Source: Pseudomonas sp. ACM7 (GTDB lineage Bacteria; Pseudomonadota; Gammaproteobacteria; Pseudomonadales; Pseudomonadaceae). From it: a stretch of 64,000 nucleotides of DNA. The translations under genes and the position numbers were made by a program. Below, piece after piece: positions 1 through 8,180 of the stretch. Position 1 is the stretch's first letter, and each line of letters opens with the position of its first letter. Below the pieces are notes generated by a model. It had not been told where the DNA came from and made no database searches. It saw nothing but the letters and a program-made list of their open reading frames with translations. The DNA is taken from the NCBI RefSeq assembly GCF_004136015.1, contig NZ_CP024866.1:6538561-6602560 (forward strand), given 5' to 3'.

Positions 1-154
1 ATTGCGTCGACAGATCCGGCGCCAACAGACTCAGTACCTGACGGTCCAGGTAATTGACGGTGGTAGCGAAAAATAACAGCGCGCAAATCGTCCAGCGGTA
101 CTTGCCGACAGCCTGGCCGATTCGTTGCGGATTGATGGGCTCGTTCAGATTCAT
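1..154 (-). CDS. MFS transporter, ACS-family-like (N-terminus only)
   Basis: This is the first 51 codons of a gene that runs off the left edge of the window. The translation starts MNLNEPINPQ, has a short cytoplasmic leader, and then enters a first membrane helix with the motif TVNYLDRQVLSLLAP. The NYLDR element at the end of the first helix is characteristic of anion:cation symporter (ACS) family MFS transporters for sugar acids and related organic anions. The substrate cannot be read from this fragment. The ATG at 154 is the only good start, and about 530 bp without a gene lie upstream of it. Confidence 0.8.
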   Translation of the reverse strand, partial: MNLNEPINPQRIGQAVGKYRWTICALLFFATTVNYLDRQVLSLLAPDLSTQ

Positions 155-588
155 GGCATCACTTTATTGTTGGTTTATGGTGATGATCTCTCGGTTTCAA
201 GCGAGATCAATTGTGTCGTAGAGCATCGGCAAAACGCGATGAATCCGCGCCACAGCCCGGTTTCAGCTCATTAGCGTGGGCACTGCTCGGACACTGAAAT
301 CATAAGAAGCGGTATTCAGAGAGGCGCGCGGGAGGATTGAATTCATGATGGGGCCGACACTCGTTTTTATTTTTAGTGTTTAACAGCCGATGATCGTCTG
401 TCGTCGTACAACCATGCCTTTTATATCGAGTTCACTACTAGGCTGTCAATCTGAAAAATAGCCGTTCGTCTCGACAAAGACCGCCCGTTAACATTGCGAT
501 TTCGTACGCGTGCTGCTGGTTGTGGGGCCGTTAGCCTTTTGACGTTTCGGGTGTTAAACACAGGGTATGGGTGATTTGATGATTGAGC

Positions 589-607
589 CGCGTTGTACGA
601 CAACGCG
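589..607. promoter_or_regulatory. Perfect palindrome CGCGTTGT-ACG-ACAACGCG
   Basis: The two 8-bp arms are exact reverse complements around a 3-bp centre. This size and symmetry suit a dimeric repressor operator. It sits about 435 bp upstream of the MFS start at 154, which is far for a simple operator, so the controlled promoter is unknown. Confidence 0.35.
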
Positions 608-619
608 CTTCACACGCCA

Positions 620-652
620 TGACGAGAGACCTCAATTGCGGTCATCTCGTCA
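620..652. other. Hairpin with 12-bp stem beyond the DUF1801 stop
   Basis: TGACGAGA GACC pairs with GGTC (A bulge) TCTCGTCA around the loop TCAATTGC. It lies 35 bp beyond the stop codon of the DUF1801 gene on the minus strand. There is no U-run on that strand, so it could block RNA decay or be a weak terminator, but it is not a classic intrinsic terminator. Confidence 0.35.
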
Positions 653-687
653 GCGTGCTTTTCGACTGGCAGATCGGCGAAGACGAA

Positions 688-1149
688 TCAGGATTTCACA
701 GGCGGTTTGGTGCGAGCGGCCGCGCGTGCCGAGGCGTTGAGCGCCACAGCGGCGAGAATGAGCGCCTTCAATGCGCTCTCATCAAGCTTGTCCCCCTCAT
801 GCAAATCAATGGCACGTCGGGTGTTGCCTTCAAGACTGGCATTGAAAAGCCCTGAAGGGTCTTCCAGCGAGGCGCCCTTGGCAAACGTCAGCTTCACGAC
901 CTGCTTGTAGGTCTCACCGGTGCAGATGATTCCGGCGTGCGACCACACTGGAACCCCCCGCCACTTCCATTCCTCGACCACGTCGGGGTCGACCTGCTGG
1001 ATGAGCGTTCGGACCCGAGCGAGCGTCTCGCCCCGCCAATCTCCCAGGTCTTTGATTCTCGCGTCTATCAGCTGAGAGGCCGAAGGTCCTCCCTCTTCTT
1101 CCTTAGCACCGACCTGCTCTTTCTTCATGGTGGTTGTCGCCTTTTTCAT
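688..1149 (-). CDS. DUF1801 domain protein
   Basis: The product is a soluble protein of about 153 residues with a lysine-rich N-terminal tail followed by the compact DUF1801 (YdhG-like) fold. Recognisable segments are the DWRGETLARVRTLI helix, the EEWKWRGVPVWSH core and the KQVVKLTFAKGASLEDP strand and turn. The family is widespread and its biochemical role is unknown; some members resemble frataxin-fold proteins. The frame stays open to a TTG at 1161, with ATG codons at 1149 and 1128. I chose 1149, but no start has a strong ribosome binding site. The gene may be co-transcribed with the small gene upstream, which ends about 20 bp away. Confidence 0.8.
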   Translation of the reverse strand: MKKATTTMKKEQVGAKEEEGGPSASQLIDARIKDLGDWRGETLARVRTLIQQVDPDVVEEWKWRGVPVWSHAGIICTGETYKQVVKLTFAKGASLEDPSGLFNASLEGNTRRAIDLHEGDKLDESALKALILAAVALNASARAAARTKPPVKS

Positions 1150-1170
1150 GAGGGTGTCCAAAGCGTGGCC

Positions 1171-1407
1171 TTACAGGGTTCTTTGACCGTTTCCGACGTC
1201 CCTTGCGTTTTTGATTCCCCAGTCAAAGGCGTCTTCCATATCCAGCAGATGCGGGGATGGCTTGTTGTCTTCCTCTATGACCGTGCCGTCCGGCCGGTAA
1301 ACGCCGATGAACATCTTCAGCGAGCCGTCCCTCAATATCTCGGCTTTGACCTCGATCTTGCATCCGTTCGACAGCGTTTCCTTGTGGTGCATATGGCGTT
1401 CAGTCAT
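1171..1407 (-). CDS. Small conserved hypothetical protein
   Basis: This encodes about 78 residues, with a KETLSNGCKIEVKAEILRDG segment that looks like alternating beta strands and a C-terminal part reading AFDWGIKNARDVGNG. It resembles a type of small protein often found in pseudomonads but I cannot assign a function. The ATG at 1407 is preceded by GGGAGA about nine bases upstream; an in-frame ATG at 1446 would add 13 residues. It is probably co-transcribed with the DUF1801 gene on the same strand. Confidence 0.6.
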   Translation of the reverse strand: MTERHMHHKETLSNGCKIEVKAEILRDGSLKMFIGVYRPDGTVIEEDNKPSPHLLDMEDAFDWGIKNARDVGNGQRTL

Positions 1408-1494
1408 GGCTGCATTTCTCCCGTCGTTGAAGTCCGAGTAGCGCATTTACCCATTGGCCATGTTAGCTCAGTGCGGCCCACTGAAAGGCCTGTC

Positions 1495-1522
1495 AGGACA
1501 GCGGCGTAATGCCACCTATACT
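1495..1522 (+). promoter_or_regulatory. Candidate sigma70 promoter for the permease gene
   Basis: AGGACA at 1495-1500 and TATACT at 1517-1522 are separated by 16 bp and match the -35 and -10 consensus in four and five positions. The start codon follows about 58 bp later. I see no GlcC-type TGGTnnnACCA operator in this promoter, unlike in the glcC-glcD intergenic region. Confidence 0.4.
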
Positions 1523-1579
1523 AGAAGCCACCGCCCCCACGGGGTCTGCACTCCCAACAATAAAAAGCAGAGGTGGAAC

Positions 1580-3343
1580 ATGGTCTGGCAGCAAGTCTAC
1601 GATCCGTTCGGCAATCCGATACTTTCAACCATCATGGCAGCAGTGCCGGTCGTGGTGATGCTGGCAGCCCTGGCGTTTTTCCATATCAAGGCGCATCTGG
1701 CCGCATTGCTGGCCCTGACCTCCGCGCTGGTGATCGCGATCTTCGCGTTCGGCATGCCGGCGAACATGGCCGGCTCGGCCGCACTTTACGGCGCCGCCAA
1801 CGGCTTGCTGCCCATTGGCTGGATTGTGCTCAACATCATTTTCCTGCATCGGCTGACCACCGAGAACGGCTCGTTCAAAGTGCTGCAGGATTCCCTGGCG
1901 CGCATCACCGACGATCGACGCCTGCAATTGCTGCTGATTGCCTTCTGCTTCGGTGCTTTCTTCGAAGGAGCCGCAGGCTTCGGTACGCCGGTGGCGGTGA
2001 CCGGGGCGATTCTGATCGGGTTGGGCTTCTCGCCACTGGCCGCGTCTGGCCTGGCGTTGATCGCCAACACCGCGCCCGTGGCGTTCGGTGCGCTGGGCAC
2101 GCCGATCATCACCCTGGCCAAGGTGACCGGGCTGGATGAAATGGAGCTGTCGATGATGGTTGGCCGGCAACTGCCGTTCTTCTCGGTGATCGTGCCGTTC
2201 TGGTTGATCTGGGCCTTCGCCGGCTGGCGCAAGATGCTGGAAATCTGGCCGCCGATTCTGGTGGCCGGGGTCAGTTTCGCCGTGCCGCAGTTCCTGGTGT
2301 CCAACTACCACGGACCGATGCTGGTGGACGTGATCGCCGCGCTGATTTCCATGGCCTGCCTGACCGGTTTCCTCAGGGTCTGGAAACCGGCCACCGTGCA
2401 TACCTCCGCCGCGCTGTCCGGGCGCGTCGACAACTCCAAAATAGCCGAAGAGCATGACGAAAAACCCGTCGCCAGCGCGGCCTTTGCCAGCGATGCCAAG
2501 CCTGCTGTGATGCGCGCGTGGATGCCGTGGATCATCCTCACCGTGTTCGTGTTCGCCTGGGGAACCCAGGGCTTCAAAAACATGTTCGATACCCGCCCGG
2601 CGATTGATCCGGCCACCCACTCGGCCAAGCTCGACCCTCAAGGCAAACCGATGCGCGAAGCGAACCCGATCTTCGCTCCGATCGTGACTTTCACCACGAT
2701 CCACCAGCAGATCGAGAAGGTCCCGCCCGTGGTGCCCGCACCTAAAACCGAGGACGCAGTCTACAAGTTCACCTGGTTCACCAGCACCGGTAGCGGCATC
2801 CTGCTGTCGGCGATCCTCGGCGGGTTGCTGATGGGTTATTCCATTCCGCAACTGATCCACCAGTACGTGCGAACGCTGTGGGTGGTGCGCTATTCACTGA
2901 TCACCATTACCGCCATGCTCGCCCTCGGTTTCCTCACTCGTTATTCGGGTCTGGACGCGACCATGGGCCTGGCCTTCGCCGCGACGGGCATCTTCTACCC
3001 CATGTTCGGCACCCTGCTCGGCTGGCTCGGCGTGGCGTTGACCGGCTCGGATACGGCGTCAAACGTGCTGTTCGGCGGCTTGCAACGGGTTACTGCCGAG
3101 CAATTGGGCCTCAGCCCGGTGTTGATGGCGGCCGCCAACAGTTCCGGCGGGGTCATGGGCAAGATGGTCGACGCCCAGTCGATCGTGGTGGCCTCGACCG
3201 CCACCCGCTGGTACGGGCATGAAGGGGAAATCCTGCGTTATGTGTTTTTCCACTCGATCATCCTGGCCATCCTGGTCGGTGGCTTGGTGACGTTGCAGGC
3301 GTATGTGGCGCCGTTCAGCCATATGGTGGTGGGCGGGCATTGA
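1580..3343 (+). CDS. glcA: Glycolate/lactate permease, LldP family
   Basis: This is an inner-membrane proton symporter of 587 residues for 2-hydroxy acids. It begins MVWQQVYDPFGNP, the normal LldP/GlcA N-terminus, and shows the family signatures GAAGFGTPVAVTGAIL and GSDTASNVLFGGLQ plus a dozen or more hydrophobic segments. A hydrophilic loop near residues 290-390 is longer than in E. coli GlcA or LldP (about 550-560). The frame stays open for 42 more codons upstream, but the ATG at 1580 follows GCAGAGGTGG and matches the family start. Sequence alone cannot separate lactate from glycolate transport. Convergent glcC and the glcDEFG operon next door, with no lactate dehydrogenase gene, favour glycolate. 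Confidence 0.85.
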   Translation: MVWQQVYDPFGNPILSTIMAAVPVVVMLAALAFFHIKAHLAALLALTSALVIAIFAFGMPANMAGSAALYGAANGLLPIGWIVLNIIFLHRLTTENGSFKVLQDSLARITDDRRLQLLLIAFCFGAFFEGAAGFGTPVAVTGAILIGLGFSPLAASGLALIANTAPVAFGALGTPIITLAKVTGLDEMELSMMVGRQLPFFSVIVPFWLIWAFAGWRKMLEIWPPILVAGVSFAVPQFLVSNYHGPMLVDVIAALISMACLTGFLRVWKPATVHTSAALSGRVDNSKIAEEHDEKPVASAAFASDAKPAVMRAWMPWIILTVFVFAWGTQGFKNMFDTRPAIDPATHSAKLDPQGKPMREANPIFAPIVTFTTIHQQIEKVPPVVPAPKTEDAVYKFTWFTSTGSGILLSAILGGLLMGYSIPQLIHQYVRTLWVVRYSLITITAMLALGFLTRYSGLDATMGLAFAATGIFYPMFGTLLGWLGVALTGSDTASNVLFGGLQRVTAEQLGLSPVLMAAANSSGGVMGKMVDAQSIVVASTATRWYGHEGEILRYVFFHSIILAILVGGLVTLQAYVAPFSHMVVGGH

Positions 3344-3351
3344 TTGACGTA

Positions 3352-3372
3352 GCCCGGGCTCACCGCCCGGGC
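3352..3372. terminator. Bidirectional hairpin between glcA and glcC
   Basis: GCCCGGG and CCCGGGC pair over 7 bp with a 7-base loop, directly between the convergent stop codons of the permease and glcC. There is no clear T-run on either side, so its efficiency is uncertain. Its position suits a shared terminator. Confidence 0.5.
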
Positions 3373-3373
3373 A

Positions 3374-4141
3374 TTACGCCCACCCCTCAAGTCGCAGCGT
3401 GGCCCGAACCAGACGTTGTTCCTCGCTTTCGATTTCCTTGAGGTTCTCGCAGATGCTCTGGATGTGCGCGATGGCCGCCTTGCGTGCCTGCTCCGGCATA
3501 CGGCCGGTGACGGCGTTGTAGAGCCGCGCATGTTGACGGTCGATCTGACGTTTTTGCGGCTCGCGGTGGTAGAGGTTATTGACCGAGGCAAACACCGTGT
3601 TGAGCAGTAAGTCCGTCAGCGAGCGCAAGGTCTGAACCAGCACCGGGTTGTGCGAAGCCTCGCAAATCGCCAGGTGAAACGCATGATCGAGCCGGGCGTG
3701 TTCGGACGCCTCCAGCGAACGGCTATGGGCATTGAGCAACGCCTCGTAGCTGCGGGTGATGAGGACAAAGTCGGCGTCGGTTCCGCGCAACGCCGCCAGA
3801 CGTGCGGACTCGCCTTCGAGCAGACTGCGAACCTCGAACAAATCATAGAGCGTGCGGGGTTGTGAGCTGAACAAGTGCATCAACGGTGACGCGGCACCGT
3901 GACCCGAAAGGTCGGCTACAAATGAACCTTTACCCTGCTCTGTCTTGATAATCCCGCGAGCGCGCAACAGCTTCAGGCCCTCGCGAAGTGCCGTGCGGGA
4001 AACGCCGAGTTTTTCGGTCAGACGACGCTCCGACGGCAATAGCTGCCCGGTCTTGAGTACCCCGCCCACGATCAGCCGTTCTATGCGTTCACAGACCACG
4101 TCTGCGACTTGTGGATTACGGCTCGTTTCTGCCCTTTCCAT
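3374..4141 (-). CDS. glcC: Glycolate-responsive FCD/GntR regulator GlcC
   Basis: This is a 255-residue regulator of the FadR (FCD) branch of the GntR family. It has an N-terminal winged helix (about residues 8-75, with LPSERRLTEKLGVSRTALRE) and an all-helical ligand domain from about residue 90. Segments such as FSSQPRTLYDLFEVRSLLEGES and NTVFASVNNLYH closely resemble E. coli GlcC (254 residues), which activates the glc operon with glycolate. The frame opens at 4177, but I chose the ATG at 4141 because GGAGAG sits just upstream and the length then fits GlcC. It is divergent from glcD, and two operator-like palindromes in between suggest autoregulation and control of glcDEFG. Confidence 0.88.
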   Translation of the reverse strand: MERAETSRNPQVADVVCERIERLIVGGVLKTGQLLPSERRLTEKLGVSRTALREGLKLLRARGIIKTEQGKGSFVADLSGHGAASPLMHLFSSQPRTLYDLFEVRSLLEGESARLAALRGTDADFVLITRSYEALLNAHSRSLEASEHARLDHAFHLAICEASHNPVLVQTLRSLTDLLLNTVFASVNNLYHREPQKRQIDRQHARLYNAVTGRMPEQARKAAIAHIQSICENLKEIESEEQRLVRATLRLEGWA

Positions 4142-4151
4142 CGACTCTCCA

Positions 4152-4166
4152 ACTGGTATGACCAGT
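4152..4166. promoter_or_regulatory. GlcC-type operator 1, ACTGGT-ATG-ACCAGT
   Basis: A perfect 15-bp palindrome that contains TGGTATGACCA, an exact fit to the TNGTNNNACNA operator of FadR-branch GntR regulators. It lies 11 bp upstream of the glcC start codon, where binding would block or autoregulate glcC. Confidence 0.7.
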
Positions 4167-4259
4167 CTCGCTGCCAAAACTACAAATGCTCAAACACAAA
4201 CATAATCTTATGTTTTAAAACAATTTTTTTTAACTAATAAAAAACCATCGAATAAAAAA

Positions 4260-4272
4260 CTGGTTCGACCAG
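4260..4272. promoter_or_regulatory. GlcC-type operator 2, CTGGT-TCG-ACCAG
   Basis: A second perfect palindrome with the same TGGTnnnACCA core, 104 bp from the first centre to centre and about 104 bp before the glcD ATG. The AT-rich stretch between the two sites (4200-4258) probably holds the divergent promoters. Confidence 0.7.
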
Positions 4273-4375
4273 CCAAACAACACATAGACAGTAGAACGCC
4301 TCAGGCCAATGATGCAAGTCAGTGGTAAACGGACACAGACCTCCTATAAAAACAACTGAGGGTCGTCAACCGACT

Positions 4376-5875
4376 ATGAACATTCTTTACGATGAACGCG
4401 TCGACGGCGTCCTGCCTGATGTCGACAGAGCTGCCTTGCTGCAAGCCCTGCACACACAGTGGCCGGATCTGGAAGTCCTGCATCAACAGGAAGAGCTCAA
4501 ACCGTACGAATGCGACGGACTTTCTGCTTACCGCACCACGCCCATGCTGGTGGTGCTGCCGCGCCACATCGACGAGGTGCAAGGCGTGCTTCGACTCTGC
4601 CATGAGCGGCAGGTCGCGGTGGTTGCCCGCGGTGCCGGCACCGGTTTGTCTGGCGGTGCATTGCCGCTGGAAAAAGGCGTGCTGCTGGTGATGGCGCGTT
4701 TCAACTCTATACTGCACATCGACCCCGCCGCCCGCACCGCTCGGGTTCAGCCGGGGGTGCGCAACCTGGCGATTTCCCAGGCTGCAGCGCCGTTTGGCTT
4801 GTACTACGCGCCGGACCCTTCCTCGCAGATCGCGTGTTCAATCGGCGGTAATGTGGCGGAAAACGCCGGTGGCGTGCATTGCCTGAAGTACGGGCTGACC
4901 GTGCACAACCTGCTCAAGGTCGACATCCTCACCGTCGACGGCGAACATCTGAGCCTGGGTTCGCAGGCGCTCGACTCTCCGGGCTTCGACCTGTTGGCGT
5001 TGTTCACCGGTTCCGAAGGCATGCTCGGTGTCATCACCGAGGTCACGGTCAAACTGTTGCCCAAACCCCAGACCGCCAAAGTGCTGCTGGCGGCGTTCGA
5101 TTCCGTCGAAAAGGCGGGCCGCGCGGTGGGTGACATTATTGCCGCCGGCATCATCCCGGGCGGTCTGGAGATGATGGACAACCTGGCCATTCGCGCCGCC
5201 GAAGACTTCATCCACGCTGGTTATCCGGTCGACGCCGAAGCCATTCTGCTGTGCGAGCTCGATGGCGTTGAAGCCGATGTTCACGATGACTGCGACCGCG
5301 TGCGCCAAGTGCTGGAACAGGCCGGCGCCACCGAAGTGCGCCAGGCCCGCGATGAAGCCGAACGCGTACGTTTTTGGGCCGGGCGCAAGAATGCCTTTCC
5401 GGCGGTGGGCCGTCTTTCACCGGACTATTACTGCATGGACGGGACGATCCCGCGCCGCGAGCTGCCCGGTGTGCTGCACGCGATTGCCGCGTTGTCGGCC
5501 GAGTACGACCTGCGGGTGGCCAACGTTTTCCACGCCGGTGACGGCAACATGCACCCGCTGATTCTGTTCGATGCCAACCAACCGGGCGAACTGGATCGCG
5601 CCGAAGCCCTGGGCGGCAAGATCCTCGAATTGTGCGTGAAGGTCGGTGGCAGCATTACCGGTGAACACGGCGTGGGCCGGGAGAAAATCAATCAGATGTG
5701 CGCACAGTTCAATAGCGATGAGCTGACCGTGTTCCATGCCGTCAAAGCCGCTTTCGATCCGAGTGGCTTGCTCAACCCCGGCAAGAACATTCCGACGCTG
5801 CACCGCTGCGCCGAGTTCGGCGCCATGCACGTTCACATGGGTCAGCTGCCCTTCCCTGAACTGGAGCGTTTCTGA
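4376..5875 (+). CDS. glcD: Glycolate oxidase FAD subunit GlcD
   Basis: This is the catalytic FAD subunit (499 residues) of membrane-associated glycolate oxidase, which turns glycolate into glyoxylate and passes electrons toward the quinone pool through GlcE and GlcF. It has an N-terminal FAD_binding_4 (PCMH) domain at about residues 55-235, with GAGTGLSGGALP and SSQIACSIGGNVAENAGG. The C-terminal FAD-linked oxidase domain carries VFHAGDGNMHP and the GEHGVGREK motif. The frame is open 18 codons further upstream, but the ATG at 4376 gives the normal N-terminus. The stop overlaps the glcE start as ATGA, so the two are translationally coupled. Confidence 0.95.
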   Translation: MNILYDERVDGVLPDVDRAALLQALHTQWPDLEVLHQQEELKPYECDGLSAYRTTPMLVVLPRHIDEVQGVLRLCHERQVAVVARGAGTGLSGGALPLEKGVLLVMARFNSILHIDPAARTARVQPGVRNLAISQAAAPFGLYYAPDPSSQIACSIGGNVAENAGGVHCLKYGLTVHNLLKVDILTVDGEHLSLGSQALDSPGFDLLALFTGSEGMLGVITEVTVKLLPKPQTAKVLLAAFDSVEKAGRAVGDIIAAGIIPGGLEMMDNLAIRAAEDFIHAGYPVDAEAILLCELDGVEADVHDDCDRVRQVLEQAGATEVRQARDEAERVRFWAGRKNAFPAVGRLSPDYYCMDGTIPRRELPGVLHAIAALSAEYDLRVANVFHAGDGNMHPLILFDANQPGELDRAEALGGKILELCVKVGGSITGEHGVGREKINQMCAQFNSDELTVFHAVKAAFDPSGLLNPGKNIPTLHRCAEFGAMHVHMGQLPFPELERF

Positions 5876-6939
5876 TGCGCAGCGAACACGATATCGACGA
5901 CAGCGCCTCGCTGCTGGAACAGGTCAACCAGGCGCTGCAAAACGCTACGCCGTTGCGCATTCAAGGCTCCAACAGCAAGGCGTTTCTTGGACGCATCGTG
6001 GCGGGCGAAGTGCTCGACACGCGCAGCCACCGAGGCATCGTCAGCTACGACCCGACGGAGCTGGTGATCACCGCCCGCTGCGGCACCCCGTTGGCAGAAC
6101 TGGCTGAAGTGTTGGACGCGGCGCAGCAGATGTTGCCCTGCGAACCGCCCTCCTTCGGCGACGGCGCGACGGTCGGCGGCATGATCGCCAGCGGGTTGTC
6201 GGGACCACGGCGTCCCTGGTCCGGATCCGTCAGGGACTTCGTCCTCGGAACACGGGTCATCACCGGCCACGGCAAGCATTTGCGTTTTGGCGGCGAAGTC
6301 ATGAAAAACGTCGCCGGCTACGATCTGTCGCGCTTGATGGCCGGCAGTTACGGCTCGCTCGGCGTGATCACTGAAGTCTCGCTCAAGGTCCTGCCCAAGC
6401 CACGGCAAGCCTTAAGCATCAGCCTGGAAATGGACAGCGATCGCGCCTTGCTGCGCCTCGCCGAATGGGGCCAGCAGCCGCTGCCGATCAGCGCTGCGTG
6501 CCACGATGGGCAGCGCCTGCACCTGCGGCTTGAGGGTGGCGAAGGTTCGGTGGCGGCGGCTCATGACCGACTCGGCGGCGAGTTGCTGGACGCTTCGTAT
6601 TGGGATGATCTCAACGAGCATCGATTGAGCTTCTTCGATGAGGACCAGGCACTTTGGCGCCTGTCCGTTCCTCACAACACGCCTCGGCTTTCCCTGCCTG
6701 GCCGTCAGTTGCTCGATTGGGGCGGTGCACAGCGCTGGCTCAAATCTGACGCGGAGGCAACGTTCATTCGCTCGATCGTCGTAGAAGTCGGCGGGCATGT
6801 GACCTGCTATACCCATGGCCTGATCGACAGTCCATTTCAACCGCTGCCTGACGCATTGATGCGCTACCACCGGAACTTGAAGCAACAACTCGATCCCCGG
6901 GGCATCTTCAACCCCGGGCGCCTGTACGCGGAGCTTTGA
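5875..6939 (+). CDS. glcE: Glycolate oxidase FAD-binding subunit GlcE
   Basis: This 354-residue protein is the shorter FAD-binding partner of GlcD. It keeps the PCMH-type FAD domain (about residues 25-190; QGSNSKAFLG, EPPSFGDGATVGGMIASG and MKNVAGYDLSRLMAGSYG), but its C-terminal part is reduced compared with GlcD. It ends with the FNPGRLY motif common to these oxidases. The gene overlaps glcD by one base and is followed by glcF after 3 bp, so all three subunits are made from one message. Confidence 0.94.
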   Translation: MRSEHDIDDSASLLEQVNQALQNATPLRIQGSNSKAFLGRIVAGEVLDTRSHRGIVSYDPTELVITARCGTPLAELAEVLDAAQQMLPCEPPSFGDGATVGGMIASGLSGPRRPWSGSVRDFVLGTRVITGHGKHLRFGGEVMKNVAGYDLSRLMAGSYGSLGVITEVSLKVLPKPRQALSISLEMDSDRALLRLAEWGQQPLPISAACHDGQRLHLRLEGGEGSVAAAHDRLGGELLDASYWDDLNEHRLSFFDEDQALWRLSVPHNTPRLSLPGRQLLDWGGAQRWLKSDAEATFIRSIVVEVGGHVTCYTHGLIDSPFQPLPDALMRYHRNLKQQLDPRGIFNPGRLYAEL

Positions 6940-6942
6940 CCC

Positions 6943-8160
6943 ATGCAGACCACTTTGAGCGAACAAGCCCGCCAACTGCCCCGCGCCGAAGAAGCCGAAA
7001 GCATCCTGCGCACGTGTGTGCACTGCGGTTTCTGCAATGCCACGTGCCCGACCTATCAATTGCTGGGCGATGAACTGGATGGACCGCGGGGCCGCATCTA
7101 CCTGATCAAGCAGGTTCTGGAGGGCAACGAAGTCACGCAGAAGACCCAACAGCACCTGGATCGCTGCCTGTCTTGTCGTAATTGCGAAACCACTTGCCCT
7201 TCCGGTGTCGACTACCACAACTTGCTGGACATCGGCCGGGCGGTGGTCGATGCGGCGGTGCCGCGCCCACTCGGTCAGCGCTTGTTACGCGAAGGACTGC
7301 GCAGCGTCGTACCCAATCCGGCGCTGTTCAAAGGGCTGGTCAGCAGTGGCCAGGTGTTCCGGGCGCTGTTGCCCAACACCTTGCAGATAAAGTTGCCTCG
7401 CCGCGTCTATCCGGCCAAGCCGCGCCCGGTCATTCGCCACGCCCGGCAGGTGCTGATGCTCGAAGGCTGCGTGCAACCGAGTCTGTCGCCCAATACCAAC
7501 GCGGCCGCCGCCCGAGTACTGGATCGACTGGGGATCAGCGTCACTCCGACCCGCGAGGCGGGCTGTTGCGGCGCCGTGGATTATCACCTCGACGCTCAGG
7601 CCGCCGGCCTGGATCGTGCCCGTCGCAACATTGATGCGTGGTGGCCGAGCATTGAAAACGGTGCCGAGGCCATCGTGCAAACCGCCAGCGGTTGCGGTGC
7701 CTTCATCAAAGATTATGGTCACCTGCTCAGCACCGACCCGGCCTATGCCGAGAAGGCGAAAAAGGTCAGTGCGCTGGCCAAGGATCTGGTCGAAGTGCTG
7801 CGCGACGAGCCGCTGGAAAAGCTCGGTATCCACAGCGCCCAGCGCCTGGCCTTCCATTGCCCCTGCACCTTGCAGCACGCGCAGAAACTGGGGGGTGCGG
7901 TGGAAGCGATTCTGACGAGTCTGGGCTTCAACCTCACGCCTGTTGCCGACAGTCACCTGTGCTGCGGCTCGGCGGGCACCTATTCGCTGACCCAACCCGA
8001 ACTGTCCCGGCAACTGCGCGACAACAAGCTTAATGCGCTGGAAAGCGGACATCCCGAAGTCATTGTCACGGCCAATATCGGCTGTCAGTCCCACCTCGAC
8101 GGTGCGGGCCGAACCCCTGTCAGGCACTGGATCGAACTGGTCGAAGCCGCCTTGCCCTAA
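6943..8160 (+). CDS. glcF: Glycolate oxidase iron-sulfur subunit GlcF
   Basis: This is a 405-residue electron-transfer subunit. Two 4Fe-4S clusters are predicted from C25-x2-C28-x2-C31-x3-C35-P and C75-x2-C78-x2-C81-x3-C85-P. The C-terminal two thirds hold two CCG (cysteine-rich) domains with EAGCCGAVDYH and SHLCCGSAGTYS, as in GlpC and heterodisulfide-reductase-type subunits. The length matches E. coli GlcF (407). It should tether the GlcDEF complex at the inner membrane. glcG follows 20 bp later. Confidence 0.95.
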   Translation: MQTTLSEQARQLPRAEEAESILRTCVHCGFCNATCPTYQLLGDELDGPRGRIYLIKQVLEGNEVTQKTQQHLDRCLSCRNCETTCPSGVDYHNLLDIGRAVVDAAVPRPLGQRLLREGLRSVVPNPALFKGLVSSGQVFRALLPNTLQIKLPRRVYPAKPRPVIRHARQVLMLEGCVQPSLSPNTNAAAARVLDRLGISVTPTREAGCCGAVDYHLDAQAAGLDRARRNIDAWWPSIENGAEAIVQTASGCGAFIKDYGHLLSTDPAYAEKAKKVSALAKDLVEVLRDEPLEKLGIHSAQRLAFHCPCTLQHAQKLGGAVEAILTSLGFNLTPVADSHLCCGSAGTYSLTQPELSRQLRDNKLNALESGHPEVIVTANIGCQSHLDGAGRTPVRHWIELVEAALP

Positions 8161-8180
8161 CCGAGTACTGGAGAATCCCC

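Larger units (their letters stand above)
155..687. other. Gene-free stretch with two inverted repeats
   Basis: About 530 bp lie between the MFS start and the DUF1801 gene. The open frames here are short, have no convincing ribosome binding site and resemble nothing I recognise. The only structure I see is a perfect 19-bp palindrome at 589-607 and a long hairpin at 620-652, both listed separately. The part next to position 154 should hold the promoter of the MFS gene. Confidence 0.6.

Noticed and set aside
421..603. 60-codon frame on the minus strand in the left intergenic region
   Set aside because: No ribosome binding site, no recognisable motif and low-complexity composition.
1625..2860. 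Long open frame (411 codons) on the minus strand opposite the permease gene
   Set aside because: It is a GC-rich shadow of the glcA/lldP gene. The translation is rich in His, Gly, Arg and Gln with no family resemblance.
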